Origin: Diphasiastrum complanatum
Taxonomy: Eukaryota > Streptophyta > Lycopodiopsida > Lycopodiales > Lycopodiaceae
NCBI GenBank assembly: GCA_029204225.1
Contig: CM055093.1
Location: 5,253,205 to 5,317,204 of the forward strand
Reading direction: 5' to 3'
Length of the DNA stretch: 64,000 nucleotides
Under the pieces are notes generated by a model that made no database searches, was not told the origin of the DNA, and saw only the letters and a list, made by a program, of their open reading frames with translations. The translations under genes and the position numbers were made by a program. Positions 49,201-60,178 of the stretch are shown here, piece after piece (the stretch's first letter is position 1; each line of letters opens with the position of its first letter).

Positions 49201-52200
49201 GACAATGCACGTACATGCAAACTTGAAGTGGGTCTTATAATCTCCATGATGGAGATCTAAAAAATGGTAGGTATCAGTCTCGTTTGCAAACTTCACCCAA
49301 AACCTTGTGTTCTCAACCACCTCAAAAATCTTGCAAAGTTCCCAACTAGCAAGTCTAGGCAATGTGCAACACATAAAAAAAGTGGGGGTATCTTTCATGG
49401 ACAAGTCTCCTTGTAACAATGCAGTTAATTTTCAGTGTGGTAAAGCAAATCAAACTATAGTATGTTGAATCATGGTTTGAACGAAACATTTTTGAGATTT
49501 TTGTCTGGAGTCTTGACGTATTTAGTTTCGAGTCTGGACTACATTAAGTTGTGTAAAAGTTGGAGTCTACACATGTACTTAGTCTTGTGTCTTGACTACC
49601 TTAAGCCATAGCTAGTAGGTCTAGAGTCTAGACTTGTATTTAAAACTTGTGTGCTCTCATTAGCTAGGAGTGAGCACTTGCCATAGAGTGACTAGTTTGT
49701 ATGTTAAGTAGATTGTCATACAAAGGAGTAAGTCGTATGAAATGCAAAAGTACTATTTTCTAGCTTTTTAACATGATTTGCTAGAATAAATGTCTGTTTT
49801 TTTAAGAAATTGTGTGCACTTACTCCTCAGGGATCACCACTTATAGTGACTAGTTTGTTGTATGTAAGTGGACCATGGCACCAAGAAGTAAATTGTGTGA
49901 AATGCCAAAAAAACTTACTATCTTCTAGCTTTCTAATATCATTTCCAAAAAGTTTGACACTTTTAATTATAGACCGATTCTTTTAGGGTGTTCCTGATTC
50001 TGATTTGTGAAAACGCTGGAAACCTTGAATCAAAACTCAAAGCAAAAGATGACCCTTAAAATTCAATATAATTGTCATTTTGGAGGTATTGATGTTTAAA
50101 ATCATATAATTGAAGACACTAGAATGTTAGTAATATGGTGCATCCTGCCATCACTTTAGTGATTTCAGATAATGTTGCATCCATACTTTGCCCATGACTT
50201 CTTGATGGGCTTCAGCTCCACATTGATGCAATTGACCTCAACGCCCATCTCTCTCATCCTGAAGTACTTCATGTTGGGCCCTTCCAACCCACCACCAATG
50301 GCAGCAACAACATGCATCATTTGTTTCCAAGCAAGGGTCTGTGCTACATGAAAAGAGAGATCACATAATGCCAATGGAAACTCCTTGCTCTTGACTTTGT
50401 CGCCATGCATTGACATATAAATCACTATCCGTAGGAGCCTCGCAGGCCCTTGATGCCCTTGCCATGGAAGCACTGACTGCAAAAGCACCAACTTGAACCA
50501 CATTCTGTCTTGGCCTGGAAACTTGGTGGGCAATGACTAGCTGCATCTCTAGATGATGATGTGTTCATAGGTGGAATGGGCCCTGATGTTGAAGCGCTGC
50601 TGAACATGTTATTACAAACTACAATCGCAATGAGCACAAATCACTATGTGAGCGCTGAAAGAAACAAAATAGGAGCAAGGAAAATCAAATCCTTTTTGTT
50701 CCCCACGAGCTGCATAGTAAAAAAGGCTCCTTAATTGCTGAAATTTTTGCGACGTGTCCTCTCTCTATTGGGCTTATTTCTCAGTGAGGAAACATTAATA
50801 ACGTGCCAGATTCATGCTAAGAGGCTTGTTGGGTGGCCTACAATATTTTATGGGCTGGTTCGAATTGCAGTTGAATCAGTTATGCTTAGGTTATGTTAGG
50901 TTTTGGTGATTTTATTCGTAGTCTTCTGTTATAGCATAAGCAAGTGCTAGCTTAGTGTTTAGGTTGCAATAAGAGTATTTGAACCTGAGAATCAAGATTC
51001 AAATCAGTGGCTTCAACTCAATGTCAGAACTCATAGCTTAAGAAGATTGAAGAGCTTTCAAAATTGATTTGAACTTCAAACATGGTAGTAGGTACCTGAT
51101 AGCAAGATATGTCAACAATCAACTAGCCCTAATTTAGCCCCTAAGACATTATAAACAGGCGATCAAAGACCTACAATTAGGCCCTTGAACACTACGAAGT
51201 TCACATAGATCAGATATAGGAGAGCTTTGCCACCTGTGCAGCATCATTTTAGTGAAGGCTCTATTCAAATCTAATCATATCTTTGATTTGGCCTGAATCA
51301 AAAATAGGAGACGCTTGACATTGATTAAATGAAGACTAAACCCAAAATGAACATTTGGAAACAAAAAAACGAAGTATCTTTTTTTGCCCTAACTTATCTT
51401 TTTTTCGATTTGAATCAGGCCGATTCAAACTGCTTCTGATTCAAACCAATTTGAGGATCAAACCATCAAATCATGAAACAATAGCCTATCTAGTCATTTA
51501 ATTGACTGAGTACATTGTATGTGTAGTTATTGATGAGTACATTAAATGGACCAGTGTACATTGTAATTAAGAATGATAAAGCTAATCACTAAACTGTAAT
51601 AGCTATCATTTGCTGATTTGGCACTTAGTTGATGCAAAAAGGGAGGCAAGAACAAGGTAAGAAAGGGCGAGGAAAGTTCTACATGCTACGATGTGGAGGA
51701 GAAGCTAACTAAGCTGTATAGATCTCTGATGGAGAAGGGAGCAGCTTGTCTTCATCCACTCCTAGAAGATAATTTGTCACATCATTGGTGACAAAAGATG
51801 CTGCAAACTGTAGATATTATAAACAGAATAGTTGCAAAATGCAGGTGCTACAAAATTTCAGGTCAATGAGGACCTGGTAGACAAATGGTCATCAGCATCA
51901 TTTGCGCAACATTTGTTTTGCTCCTATCAGCTTCTCAGAGAGATTTTAGAGTTTTTTCCCTAAACAAGCTTAGAATGTCTGCTATTATTTTCTAGCCGTA
52001 AAACTATGTCTGGTAACTACACTTACATTTCCGCTCAACCTTCCAACCTAGAAAAACAAAACTTTTGAGGCACCTGGGGGAACCTTAAAATCTAGCACTG
52101 AATATAAAAAAGAGGACGGTTTTTCAAAGCTAGAACGTAAGATACCCTTTGCATTAAAAATAACACCCTTCTCTTCAAAACAAGTCAGAAGAACTAGCAC

Positions 52201-55200
52201 AACTTTAAAAAGAAAAGCTTTATCCCGTTTCAGAGAGTGATATATAAAAAAGTTGAGGGACATTTGAAGAGAAAGGAAAGATGTTGATAGGTCAGAATCT
52301 ATTACAAGAGTCTGAAGTACATGAACTGCAGGGGCAAAGTCTTTTCCTGCTATGAGCTATCTTATGCTAATTTATGTAGGAAATCATTTAACTGCTTAGA
52401 AGAAGGTAAAGAGTCCCATTTTCTGATCAACTAGCAACTGTCAACCCGACCAAATTATGCATTCAGAGGCAATATTTATATACAGGGATCATTTATATAA
52501 GTTCCTGCTTGTTTTGGGCATCTTCGGATTTTTTTGTTCTTTGTTAAAGAATTAGGAATTTTTATTTCATTTTTCCTGGCCTTGTTTTGGAACGGAACAC
52601 GTTTTGTTCCGGAATGGGCAACTATGGTACTCATGAACCCATGATGTTAAAGATCAAGGACACATTGTTGTATGCAGGCCTTCAGGTCAAGCAAAGTACT
52701 TGAAGGATGTTCTATGTGCTCCTGGCCTAGCTAGAAATTTATTATTTCCAGGTGCCATAACAAACCAAAGCAGGAAAGCCGAATTTGATGATAGTGAGTG
52801 TCGTGTTAAAGGTGCTGGCAATAATTCTACAGTTGTAGGCTTGTAGCTAAAGGAGTGGAAGGAAGGAAGCCTTTGTAAACTTTTTGCTAGAAATCAAAGT
52901 TAACATGCCCTTATTGCAGTGGAGGGGATGCAAGGTAAACTTTGGCATGACAGATATGGCTTCTCAAATTTCCAAAGGTTTACATATGTGGTTGTTGAAT
53001 TGTCTGCAATCAAATCTGAGACATGTTTCTGAAGCATGTGTGATAGGGAAGTATCATGGATGGAGATTCCCCAAAAGAGTGGATTGTAGAGCCAATGAAA
53101 TTTTTGAATCGATTTATTCAGATTTTTGTGGATTGACTCTGACTACGTCGATAGGGAAAAGTTCGGAAAATCAAGAAGTCTATTGTGTGTCACAGTAACC
53201 AAAATAGGTATCGAAGGGGGATGGGAAGGCAATACATTGTAATGTCCATTTTGAACTATTTTCTACCCCATTGCATCTTCTGTATGTATTCTACACTGTA
53301 CTCAAGTCATTATTCCTAGTAAGTTGCTTGTTAGTTCAAGACTGTAGTGAGTCTCCCTGTAAGAAAGTCCAACCCCCACAAGTGCTAAGGAGCTTACTGG
53401 ATATTGCGCAATTCAATTACTAAGTTTGCTATTCATTGTGTGATTAATTCAAGTTGCGGTAGAACTAAGCTGTTGCGTGATCCGACTGCCAATTAGCATT
53501 TCCGCAACCATTTCCTACATTCCACTCAGAGTCACTACATTGATTGCATGCAACCTTCTACCTAATTTTACCTTAATATGCAGTGATTGCGTGCTATTAA
53601 ACACTACACTGCTCTTTTTTGTTTTCAAAGTATACGGTTTTAGCTGCACTTTCATGTTATCATTGTACTCTGCATTGTGCAGATAAGGGTTCAATTGCAT
53701 TGCTTGCTTGAAAACTGCGATCTGTGATAGTAGCATAGCAGTATAGCTGCTGTACAATGGCAGCCAATATTCATGTCAGAGTTGCAGTTACGAACCGCAA
53801 ATCGTGGTTCGAACCATGATTCACAACCGCGATTCACAGTTCTGGTTTAGGGTTTAGAGAATCTTCTTTTTTTTGGTAGTTATCAGAGTTCTGAATCATT
53901 TTGATTTACATTCTTTAGATGAGGTGACTGTGATATCACAAGTAAAGATTGCCCACATTTGATTAATCGTTCAGATTATTACTATTTTTTCTGCTGGATG
54001 TAAATCTCCGACAAAAGAAAAATGTATATCTACAAAATGATTGGTGGTTATAGTTCTGGTAGATATAAAATCGATTGTTTTGTAGCTATATGTTTGCTTG
54101 AGGCCTTTTCATTCTTCGTTTTATCTCTTAGATTTAAGGAGTAGGATACAGAGAACTGGTATTTACAGCAGAATCTATTTCGACTCTGATAACTACGATT
54201 CTCAACGTTGAACTCTGGCAGCGTTGAAAAATGATTGTCTACCTCGATTTGTGATTCGCGAGGATCGCGATTCGAAAATCGCAATTGCCTGCAAATCGCA
54301 ATCTGTGGGAACGTTGATTCATGTTGAAATTGTTTTCTTGTTTTCTGTTTACGATGCTAATAAAAGTGTGAGGCTGACTGTGTTACAGTGAATTAGTTTT
54401 ATGCTAGGGGAGAGATTTTTGCATTATGCAATCTTTTATATTCCCCTATTTTGGTTTGAAGGATTTTCTGATTGGACGCAACAGGTTTGAAAAGGATAGA
54501 GCTATGAAGATGGCAGCTCATAAGAGACGTGTGTTAAGAGCCCAGAGTCAAGTTGCAGTGCTTATAAATGAATGCCATCATTTTCAACAACTTCTATTTG
54601 ATGAAAAGCAAAAGCTTTTGTCCTCAGCCAAACGATTATGTGATGCAGAACGTGCAAGGTAGAAAAATAGATGATGGCTTTCCTTTAGTATAGTGCATTG
54701 TATTGAAATTCATGTACTCTGTTTGATTACTCGAAAATGGTGCATTTGTTTCAGCTAGTATAAACTCTGGGTTCTCTTGAGATTTAAATGCTTTATCTAC
54801 CTTGTTACCATCCAACTTTCTTGAAAACCAAAGAGATTGTATCATGCAGATTGTGGTTCTTTCCTATGTGTATTAACCAACTAAAGTGGAGTATCTTCTT
54901 GTAACAAGATAGGAGGCTCGAAGGAGATGAGTTGTTTGTGGATTTTTTCTCCTTTTTGCACTAAAATTTGGTTTGATAGTTCGATGGATGTGAGATACTT
55001 CAACTGTCCAACGGCTCAGAGCTTTATACACAGAACAGTTCTTAGGCACCCTTTGGCTAGCTGCATTGCTGTTAAAAAAGAGCATAATCACTACTGTGTT
55101 ATTTGTGGCTATGCCTTGTTTCCTTCTGTATTCAATGTTTAACCTTTTATTGATGATTTTTACCAATAGTCTTGTAATATTGTGTGAGGCTGCACTTTGC

Positions 55201-56310
55201 CACTTCATTAATGAGAGGAAAGTGCCTCATTAGTGAAGATTAGCAGTAAAGGAAAGCCACGGGCTACTACTGTCTGACATGGACACATGCCCATGGAAGA
55301 AATGTTGCTGCCAAGCATTTTAGCATTTGTTTTACTTTTGGTGTGCCTTAAATTTGATTTTCCAATTAAGCAGCACAGCTGAATAATTGTTGACCATACG
55401 GATATCCAGGTGTTAACAAGATAATCCCATTATACTTACTTTTCACAAACAAGACCTTAAGAGGGATAACAGCAAAAAGCAGTTTGTGAATGAAACTGCT
55501 GAGCATGTAGATGGTTTTCTTCCTGCAATGCCACCAGTGATTAACAAACCAATCCAATGTGCATGTTGCCAGAAAACATTGTAGTAAAGGCTCTAGATGA
55601 AGCTTTAATAAACTGTTGGCCACTCTGCAAGGTAATTGATGCAAGATCTTTTACTGTTTGCATGGCCTAGAAAGCTTCACACGATGAATCATTGAGGTAA
55701 CTCTCGGCTATTTATACGTAACAATGCTTATAGCCATCACCACTTCTTCTCTTTACAAGCAAACCATTCACTTCATACACTGTTGTTGGAATGTTCTTTC
55801 TAGGAGGAGTTCAGTGGCTCTCAAAGTGTGGCAACCGCAAGTGATTCGAAACCGACAGGAACAGGTTGTAGAACAACAAGCAATGGACTTCAATTTTCTT
55901 GAGAATGAACTCCAGATGGAGGTGTGTGTCTGCAAGGAGCGAATTGAAAGGTTCAGCAGGAGTCTGGTAACACTCATAATTGCAATCTAGGTTAATGAAA
56001 ACATGAGCTTATTTTATTGAGTGCTGTTTAATGCTTGATTTGACAAGCAAATAGAATGGTGAGGTACATAAAACCTCCAATCGTTTTTGTGCTTCTGAGC
56101 AAAGTTGGCAGAACTTGCCGTGAACAGAAGTTAAAGAATCAAATGCTTGAGAAAACCAGGGGAGAGCTCGAGGCCTTGACCTATCGTCCTGTTCAAGATG
56201 GTCAATTGGATCTTGAGGCAAGCGATATGCAGAGTTATAAGAAGAAAAAGTTCAGAGAAAAGGAGAAGCTGTCATTGGATATCCGATCTCAAGGAGCTCT
56301 TAACTCCTAA
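39888..56310 (+). CDS. SKIP24: F-box protein of the SKIP24 type, four exons, giant first intron
   Basis: Exons 39888-40201, 54485-54658, 55804-55966 and 56128-56310 (TAA) give 277 residues. The F-box is at about residues 22-66 (YLPDELWIQVFTAGVES, DVCSLSIVCRRLWRLTN). The rest is charged coiled coil: FEKDRAMKMAAHKRRVL, ALKVWQPQVIRNRQEQVVEQ, LENELQMEVCVCKERIERF, EKTRGELEALTYRP, with a short Lys-rich tail. Arabidopsis SKIP24 shows the same order of segments with similar spacing. F-box proteins bind SKP1 and supply substrates to SCF ubiquitin ligases; the target is unknown. All splice sites are GT/AG and phases (2, 2, 0) agree. The ATG at 39888 is the first usable one; an upstream in-frame TTG region (39852) is not a start. 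Expression is not shown by sequence. Confidence 0.85.
40208..42540. other. Unassigned first part of intron 1
   Basis: No gene was recognised. A 20-bp phrase GTTGTGGTCAACTACAAGG is duplicated in tandem at about 42317-42355, and AAGATGTTGACC recurs at 41929 and 42135. It may be decayed LTR or satellite-like material. Confidence 0.4.
42541..43089. other. Probable decayed LTR, rich in CATGCA motifs
   Basis: Many CATGCA/TGCATG copies (RY-type motifs) lie between 42789 and 42990, together with a 22-bp perfect palindrome. It directly precedes copia gag sequence, so an LTR origin is plausible. Confidence 0.4.
42915..42936. repeat. 22-bp perfect palindrome centred on CACATGTG
   Basis: The arms are CCCCATGCACA and TGTGCATGGGG, without a spacer. 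Confidence 0.9.
43090..44040 (+). pseudogene. Copia F, gag to GAG-pre-integrase remnant
   Basis: Gag SYFTWIKTLHDDLHSFEE, knuckle CFYCHKLGNWA-stop-DC (the His and last part are damaged, about 43400-43445), protease WYIDSRA (G lost), then NVLYVPKLKKNLCQLIHG and a degraded GAG-pre-integrase. In-frame stops show it is dead. The integrase of the same element lies at 46937-47480 beyond element G. Confidence 0.8.
43484..43799. repeat. Tandem duplication, about 158 bp, inside copia F
   Basis: GATTTAGGAAATCCTCTCG at 43484 recurs as GATTTAGGAATCCTCTCG at 43642. The copies stay nearly identical through AGGGAGGAGTG and cover the protease start. Confidence 0.93.
44294..44950 (+). mobile_element. Possible plus-strand LTR
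   Basis: The TGTCATGCCCACG start is of the kind common in plant gypsy LTRs. A GGTATAAGTATATCC TATA-like site lies at about 44569. AATAAAGAATCC at about 44735 could serve in polyadenylation. Several CTAAACAACAACCTG repeats follow. There are no coding partners. Confidence 0.4.
45124..45534 (-). pseudogene. Captured BZR1-type DNA-binding domain fragment (BAM7/BAM8-like)
   Basis: The 132-codon frame reads EKEKTKLSKWQHRAITNKI, FSGLRKHKGYNLPPRADIND, VLKVLPQEVGWIVEPDSTAY, then a Ser/Gly/Gln-rich stretch. This is the BZR1 N-terminal domain in the form with RADINDV, which is typical of nuclear beta-amylases BAM7 and BAM8 and not of BZR1/BES1 (which have KHCDNNEV). No beta-amylase (GH14) part follows. 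A CACAG/GTGACC at about 45165 could be an old splice donor. WQHRA in place of RERQRRA in the basic region argues that DNA binding is lost. Lying between retroelement sequences, it is best read as a transposed exon fragment. Confidence 0.8.
46506..46936 (-). mobile_element. Primer site and 5' LTR of element G (419 bp)
   Basis: The tRNA-Met primer complement is at 46506-46517. The LTR 46518-46936 has imperfect inverted ends TATTAGA/TCTAACA (the left TG has become TA). Confidence 0.75.
46937..47480 (+). pseudogene. Copia F, integrase remnant
   Basis: Plus-strand pieces: KLELTHSNLCGPM, YFITFIDDLSRMSWVFF, SDSSGEYTSNDFNDFCEKH, YTPQHNGIAERKNMTIVESARSM, YWGEALNTTNF and TPYEAFKGES. A T-run at 47110-47125 and stops break the frame. 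No RT follows. Confidence 0.83.
47732..50640 (-). pseudogene. hAT-superfamily transposase remnant (DUF659 to dimerisation domain)
   Basis: Minus strand: 50533-50165 contains AWKQMMHVVAAIGGGLEGPN and SWAKYGCNI, the DUF659 part just before the usual DGWTD. 49419-48979 contains IVIGQILKTHNSLRQIVLPN and HWAQWSKS, the middle helical region. 47905-47732 contains CERNWSIFSVIVTKRNKLSI and ETRVYVHTNSYLE, the C-terminal hAT dimerisation signature. Stops, frame changes and a roughly 1-kb inserted block between the last two pieces make it dead. No terminal inverted repeats were identified. Confidence 0.8.
48060..48640 (+). mobile_element. Possible LTR or other insertion inside the hAT remnant
   Basis: This non-coding block separates hAT pieces. 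It has many GTGTC/CATGTGTC phrases and AATCAATAAAG at about 48582. No boundaries or duplication could be fixed. Confidence 0.35.
50641..52630. other. Unassigned part of intron 1
   Basis: No coding sequence was recognised. ATTCAAA/GATTCAAAC phrases recur at 50985-51450. Confidence 0.4.
52640..53165 (+). pseudogene. Copia I fragment: protease end and GAG-pre-integrase
   Basis: LKDVLCAPGLARNLLFPGAI, FDDSECRVKGAGNN, ALIAVEGMQGKLWHDRYGF, ACVIGKYHGWRFPKRVD and IYSDFCG follow the copia order in two frames, with stops between them. It is a different lineage from A and B. Confidence 0.8.
53166..54484. other. Last part of intron 1, with TCGCGATT-type repeats
   Basis: No gene was recognised. Two patches (53790-53845 and 54235-54315) are rich in AATCGCGATT/GATTCGCGA motifs and may be the ends of a small element. 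Confidence 0.4.
54485..54658 (+). CDS. SKIP24: SKIP24-like exon 2
   Basis: It follows ACAG and ends GCAAG before GTAG. It encodes the basic helix AMKMAAHKRRVLRAQ and the start of the coiled coil, 174 nt. Confidence 0.85.
54659..55803 (+). other. SKIP24-like intron 2 (1,145 bp)
   Basis: GTAG donor and TTTCTAG acceptor. No transposon was recognised inside. Confidence 0.78.
55804..55966 (+). CDS. SKIP24: SKIP24-like exon 3
   Basis: It encodes the most conserved C-terminal segment, SSVALKVWQPQVIRNRQEQV, 163 nt, ending in phase 0 before GTAACA. Confidence 0.87.
56128..56310 (+). CDS. SKIP24: SKIP24-like exon 4 with stop
   Basis: The acceptor GAACAG at 56122-56127 gives phase 0 and matches Arabidopsis SKIP24 in length across the junction. 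It ends GALNS-TAA. The tail is shorter than the Arabidopsis tail. Intron 3 is 161 bp. Confidence 0.78.
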   Translation, partial: KLKNQMLEKTRGELEALTYRPVQDGQLDLEASDMQSYKKKKFREKEKLSLDIRSQGALNS

Positions 56311-57322
56311 ACCATGATAGGACTGAAGTTCTGGTACTATGTGCTTGTTAAGTCAATGTAAGCAAAGTACTTGTATCATATGTGCTTATTATTATATCAT
56401 GGAAGAAACAATGGATAATGACATTGTATTTGTATTTAGAGTACACTGGTGAGCAGTAGTTTAGCTCCATACTTTTATGTGAAGCTGACTTCCTCTGGAG
56501 CACAAGAGGTTCCCTTATCCAGAGTAAGTGCTTTGAATAGTAGTCAACATGCTTGGTGGCTAAGTAAACTATCAAAAAAATTTCAGCCATTAGTGTTTTG
56601 TCCTATAAAAACTTGCAATTTGAATCGGTGACAATACACCTAATGTATCAACTTCAAGTCATGGCTGACTTGAAAGAGCTTCAATGACGAATACTAATTT
56701 TGTCACACTAAGGTATTTTGTTCCTTAACGGGTAAGGAACTTTTAAGCAATACAAGTTTGTTTAAATTTCCTTTCTCAAGCTGAGCATGTTTATGATTCT
56801 ATATTGATACTGACCTTAGTTAGTAATCTTGTATTCTTTTGTTGCACTTTTAGTTATAGAAAAAGCAACAAAATAGTTAGAGCAGAAAATAGATATGAGT
56901 ATTACAAATAGAAACATCATCGATACAATCTCCATAAGATTCATGAACATAACAAACAGGCTAATCGATTTCACAGACTATTGAAAGCTTAGCCAAGAAT
57001 CGATGTCCAATTCATCAAGCTGTGAAATGAGAAGGCCTTAGCCCTATTTGTAGTGCACTCAGGAGCCTGATAAGACTGATCGAGCTTATCCCAGTAGTCA
57101 GAAGATTAAGTTTCCTTATCCTCATGCTAACACGACCCAATAATTGACTTATTGTGATACATTGGCTAATAATAAGAAATGTAGTTTTAGAGACCAAGTG
57201 CTATGCTACTGATCAAACTCTTCCTCACTACTTATAAGACTAACTTTCGTTATTTTAATGTGAACAGGACCCAAGAGGCCTAATCACATGATATATTGAA
57301 AAATATAGAAAGGGACTCATTG

Positions 57323-57324
<2 letters not shown>
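56311..57324. other. 3' flank of the SKIP24-like gene
   Basis: It should contain the 3' UTR. No other gene was seen. Confidence 0.4.
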
Positions 57325-57396
<72 letters not shown>

Positions 57397-57419
57397 CAAC
57401 ATGTTGAGTGCTAGTTATC

Positions 57420-57482
<63 letters not shown>

Positions 57483-57507
57483 CAACATGTTGAGTGCTAG
57501 TTATCCC
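57325..57507. repeat. Duplicated unit: (GA)n plus a 27-bp flank, two copies
   Basis: GA tracts at 57325-57394 and 57422-57480 are each followed by GTCAACATGTTGAGTGCTAG and TTATCCC (57395-57421 and 57481-57507). Confidence 0.97.
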
Positions 57508-59690
57508 TTGTGGTACCATGTTATCATCATTGCAAACTATGCCATATCGAACTAAAAGAAATGGATGTGCAGATGTTGCCACTAGTTATTTAGGTGGCCT
57601 ACACGCATCAAGGTGTATTTACTACATTTGATGGGGTATGAGATTGCCGCTTGCATATTTACTCTTGCTGTAGAGGATGAGCCCGGCCTCCGAGGCCCAA
57701 AGGTAAACGCTAACTTTGAGTCTCACACGAGTCAACTATTGAAGTATGATTTGAATTTTGAATGTTCACATTGATGATTGCACAATTTATTTTTCGATTT
57801 TCTTTGTCTAAGGTTCTAACTATTGAATAGTTTAACTTTGAATCAATGTTCAATTTTTGAGTTATTAAATCATTATTAATTAATCTATGGATGATCTATC
57901 TATATTTTATTATCTGATTGAATATGATTTGAATATCTATCTAGTATTTATTAGTTAGTTATAACTATCTGGAATCTACGAGATTCTATTTGCATTCCTA
58001 CTCTAAATTTCTTAGTCTTCGAGGCCTCGGGTTAAAATTTAAGTTTCAACTATAAACTAACTACAAATATCTTAATTTGAAAATCCCAATGTTGAATGTT
58101 GAAGTTTGAATGTTCATTAATTAGAACAATGAACATGATTATTTGAAGAATTTTCAGTCGACTATCATATGACCCACCAAGGTGCTATCAAATAAATTAT
58201 CCTTTGACATTCTATATTTGTATAAATTTAGGAGCAAAGATTTCTAACTTGGCAACACCTCTTGGGAGGAGGCTCGGAGCTAGAAAAGCTTAGCCTATAG
58301 GAGCTTGGGTTGTGGACATTGAGAGTCTAGTTTCTAGATAGTAGATAGTACTAAGTTTTTAGTGCTTAATGCTCACTTGAAAGTTGAAATTTCTAAGTCC
58401 TAACCAACTCAGTCATGACTCATGAGTTATGATGACATAAGACGTTCATTATTTATGGTTATCACTGATCATTTTTAATATTTTATGATGAATTGAATTT
58501 TTAGGTATCAATTTGTGTGAAGTATATGGATTTATGTTGAATGATACGACGTAAGGAATTGACACAAATATGGAAACTCTGATAACCTGGTGCTATACGA
58601 CATTGGTTTGGCAACATAGAAACTTTGATTCTCGGTTCTATATGATTGAATAGATGCAACTAACTATTAGTTTTGTAACTGTTTAAATTTTTTTGCAAAT
58701 TCCTTAGCATTCTAATGATACTATCAAACTATCGACCTAGTTTGCTATTTAGAACTAGTTGAGGCATCATAGACACCATGGTAGTTCTGATAATAGCTGA
58801 TTAGCTCGATCAGTCAATTAGCAATGTGACTAAGGAATGTTTAGAATGATATTAAACAAACAAAGATTGAAAACTGAATCTTGAACATGTTTTAAAATAA
58901 ACTACTATAAACTAGTATAGATTGTTATCAGAGATAATTTGGATTAAAAGAGAGAAATTGACAAGCAACATTCATGCACCACAATATTTTGGAATGAGCC
59001 TTGAAAGCTTTATCATTCAGATAACAAACTGTAGTATACATTGATGCAAAGCATTTAGGTGTTGTGCAAACTTTTCAAATTAGTATAAGATTTGATAAGA
59101 CAATACAGAGATGCCCAGTGCTATTTCTCAAACACTTTGATGTTTAGTTTGTTGTGTCTACTTTTTTGATGGATATGATTGCATGTACCTTTATTCTTAC
59201 ATGATCGTCTTGTGATCATGCAGATAGTAGTTGATTCTCAAATAAATACTTGACCATTCGATCATTCATTAGCTCTTGCTCTGATTCTGTACATGTATAT
59301 AAATGGAAAACACAAGTGCTTTCAAATTGGAGATTTATGATAGTTGCTAGGTTAATTACATGATACTAAAGACGATCATAGATTGATATACCATGTATTT
59401 ACTTAGACTTATTGTACCTCGTACAAGCAATACTAAATGTCTGACATAGCAATTGAGGATCGTACTTGAGTTCCGTCATTGAATCACGATCCTTGTATTT
59501 TGGTAGTTTGTTTGTTGTAGACGGTCTCGAGTTTAAGGGTAGTCTTTAAAAAAAAAAGACTCGCGAGAGAAGGAGCTCCAAAACGAGTGGCACGATGAAA
59601 ATGCCAATCAATATTTTGTTTGACTGGTCAGACGTCGATCGATTTCGATGACTTTAATGCCGATCGGCATTTTGGGGACTTAGGCCTTTC
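57508..59690. other. A/T-rich unassigned stretch
   Basis: Nothing was recognised: no frame above about 60 codons and no clear repeat. Confidence 0.4.
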
Positions 59691-59699
59691 GACGTTTTT

Positions 59700-59890
59700 G
59701 TGTACTTATGTCTTTCAATATGTTTTGGTCATTTAAAACTCCATTATGAAAACTATATCAAATATCGTGTATTTATGCAGATTGTTGCCAATCTTGTGTA
59801 CTTATGCAAGTTGTTGTCGAATATTTTGTATTTATGCAGACTATGCGATGGACTCCGTGTATTTCTATAGACTGTTAGAAAAATAGAGTA
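59700..59890. repeat. Degenerate tandem repeat of a TGTGTATTTATGCAGA-type unit
   Basis: At least five units of about 33 bp (for example TCGTGTATTTATGCAG, TTGTGTACTTATGCAA, TTTTGTATTTATGCAG, CCGTGTATTTCTATAG). Similar phrases (CCGTGTAATTCTGCA) flank the copia remnant at 28435. This suggests the 3' end of one copia family. Confidence 0.65.
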
Positions 59891-59941
59891 ATTTTTTAGA
59901 TTCAACAGGTCTTTATTAAAAATGAAATTTATGTAGGAATT

Positions 59942-60178
59942 CTAAAACTCCCCCTTAATAAGAATTCTTGTAACTTCTTTCTCTTTAGATAACTTTAAAC
60001 CTGGATCCATGGGATTATGTACAAGCCTGCAATTCATTAGATTGAATTTCGAAAGAATGCTAAATAAGTACCTTTGTTGAGTAAGATAGAGGAGACTTTT
60101 ATTTTCATCTTTGTGAATTTGGATCATGAGACAATAATGTGCTTTCCCTATATTCAAGTCATTATTCATAATATTCAT
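59942..60178 (-). pseudogene. Copia RT C-terminal fragment
   Basis: LMIQIHKDENKSLLYLTQQR, ILSKFNLMNC and NPMDPGLKLSKE match the region between YVDD and RNase H of copia RT. It is the same family as the 28435-29268 remnant. Confidence 0.8.

Larger units (their letters stand above)
40202..54484 (+). other. SKIP24-like intron 1, 14,283 bp, filled with transposons
   Basis: The donor is GTATAT at 40202 and the acceptor is ACAG at 54481-54484. It holds remnants of at least four mobile elements in both orientations (copia F, LTR element G, hAT, copia I). Confidence 0.82.

Noticed and set aside
57296..57493. 65-codon Arg-Glu frame
   Set aside because: Translation of (GA)n only.
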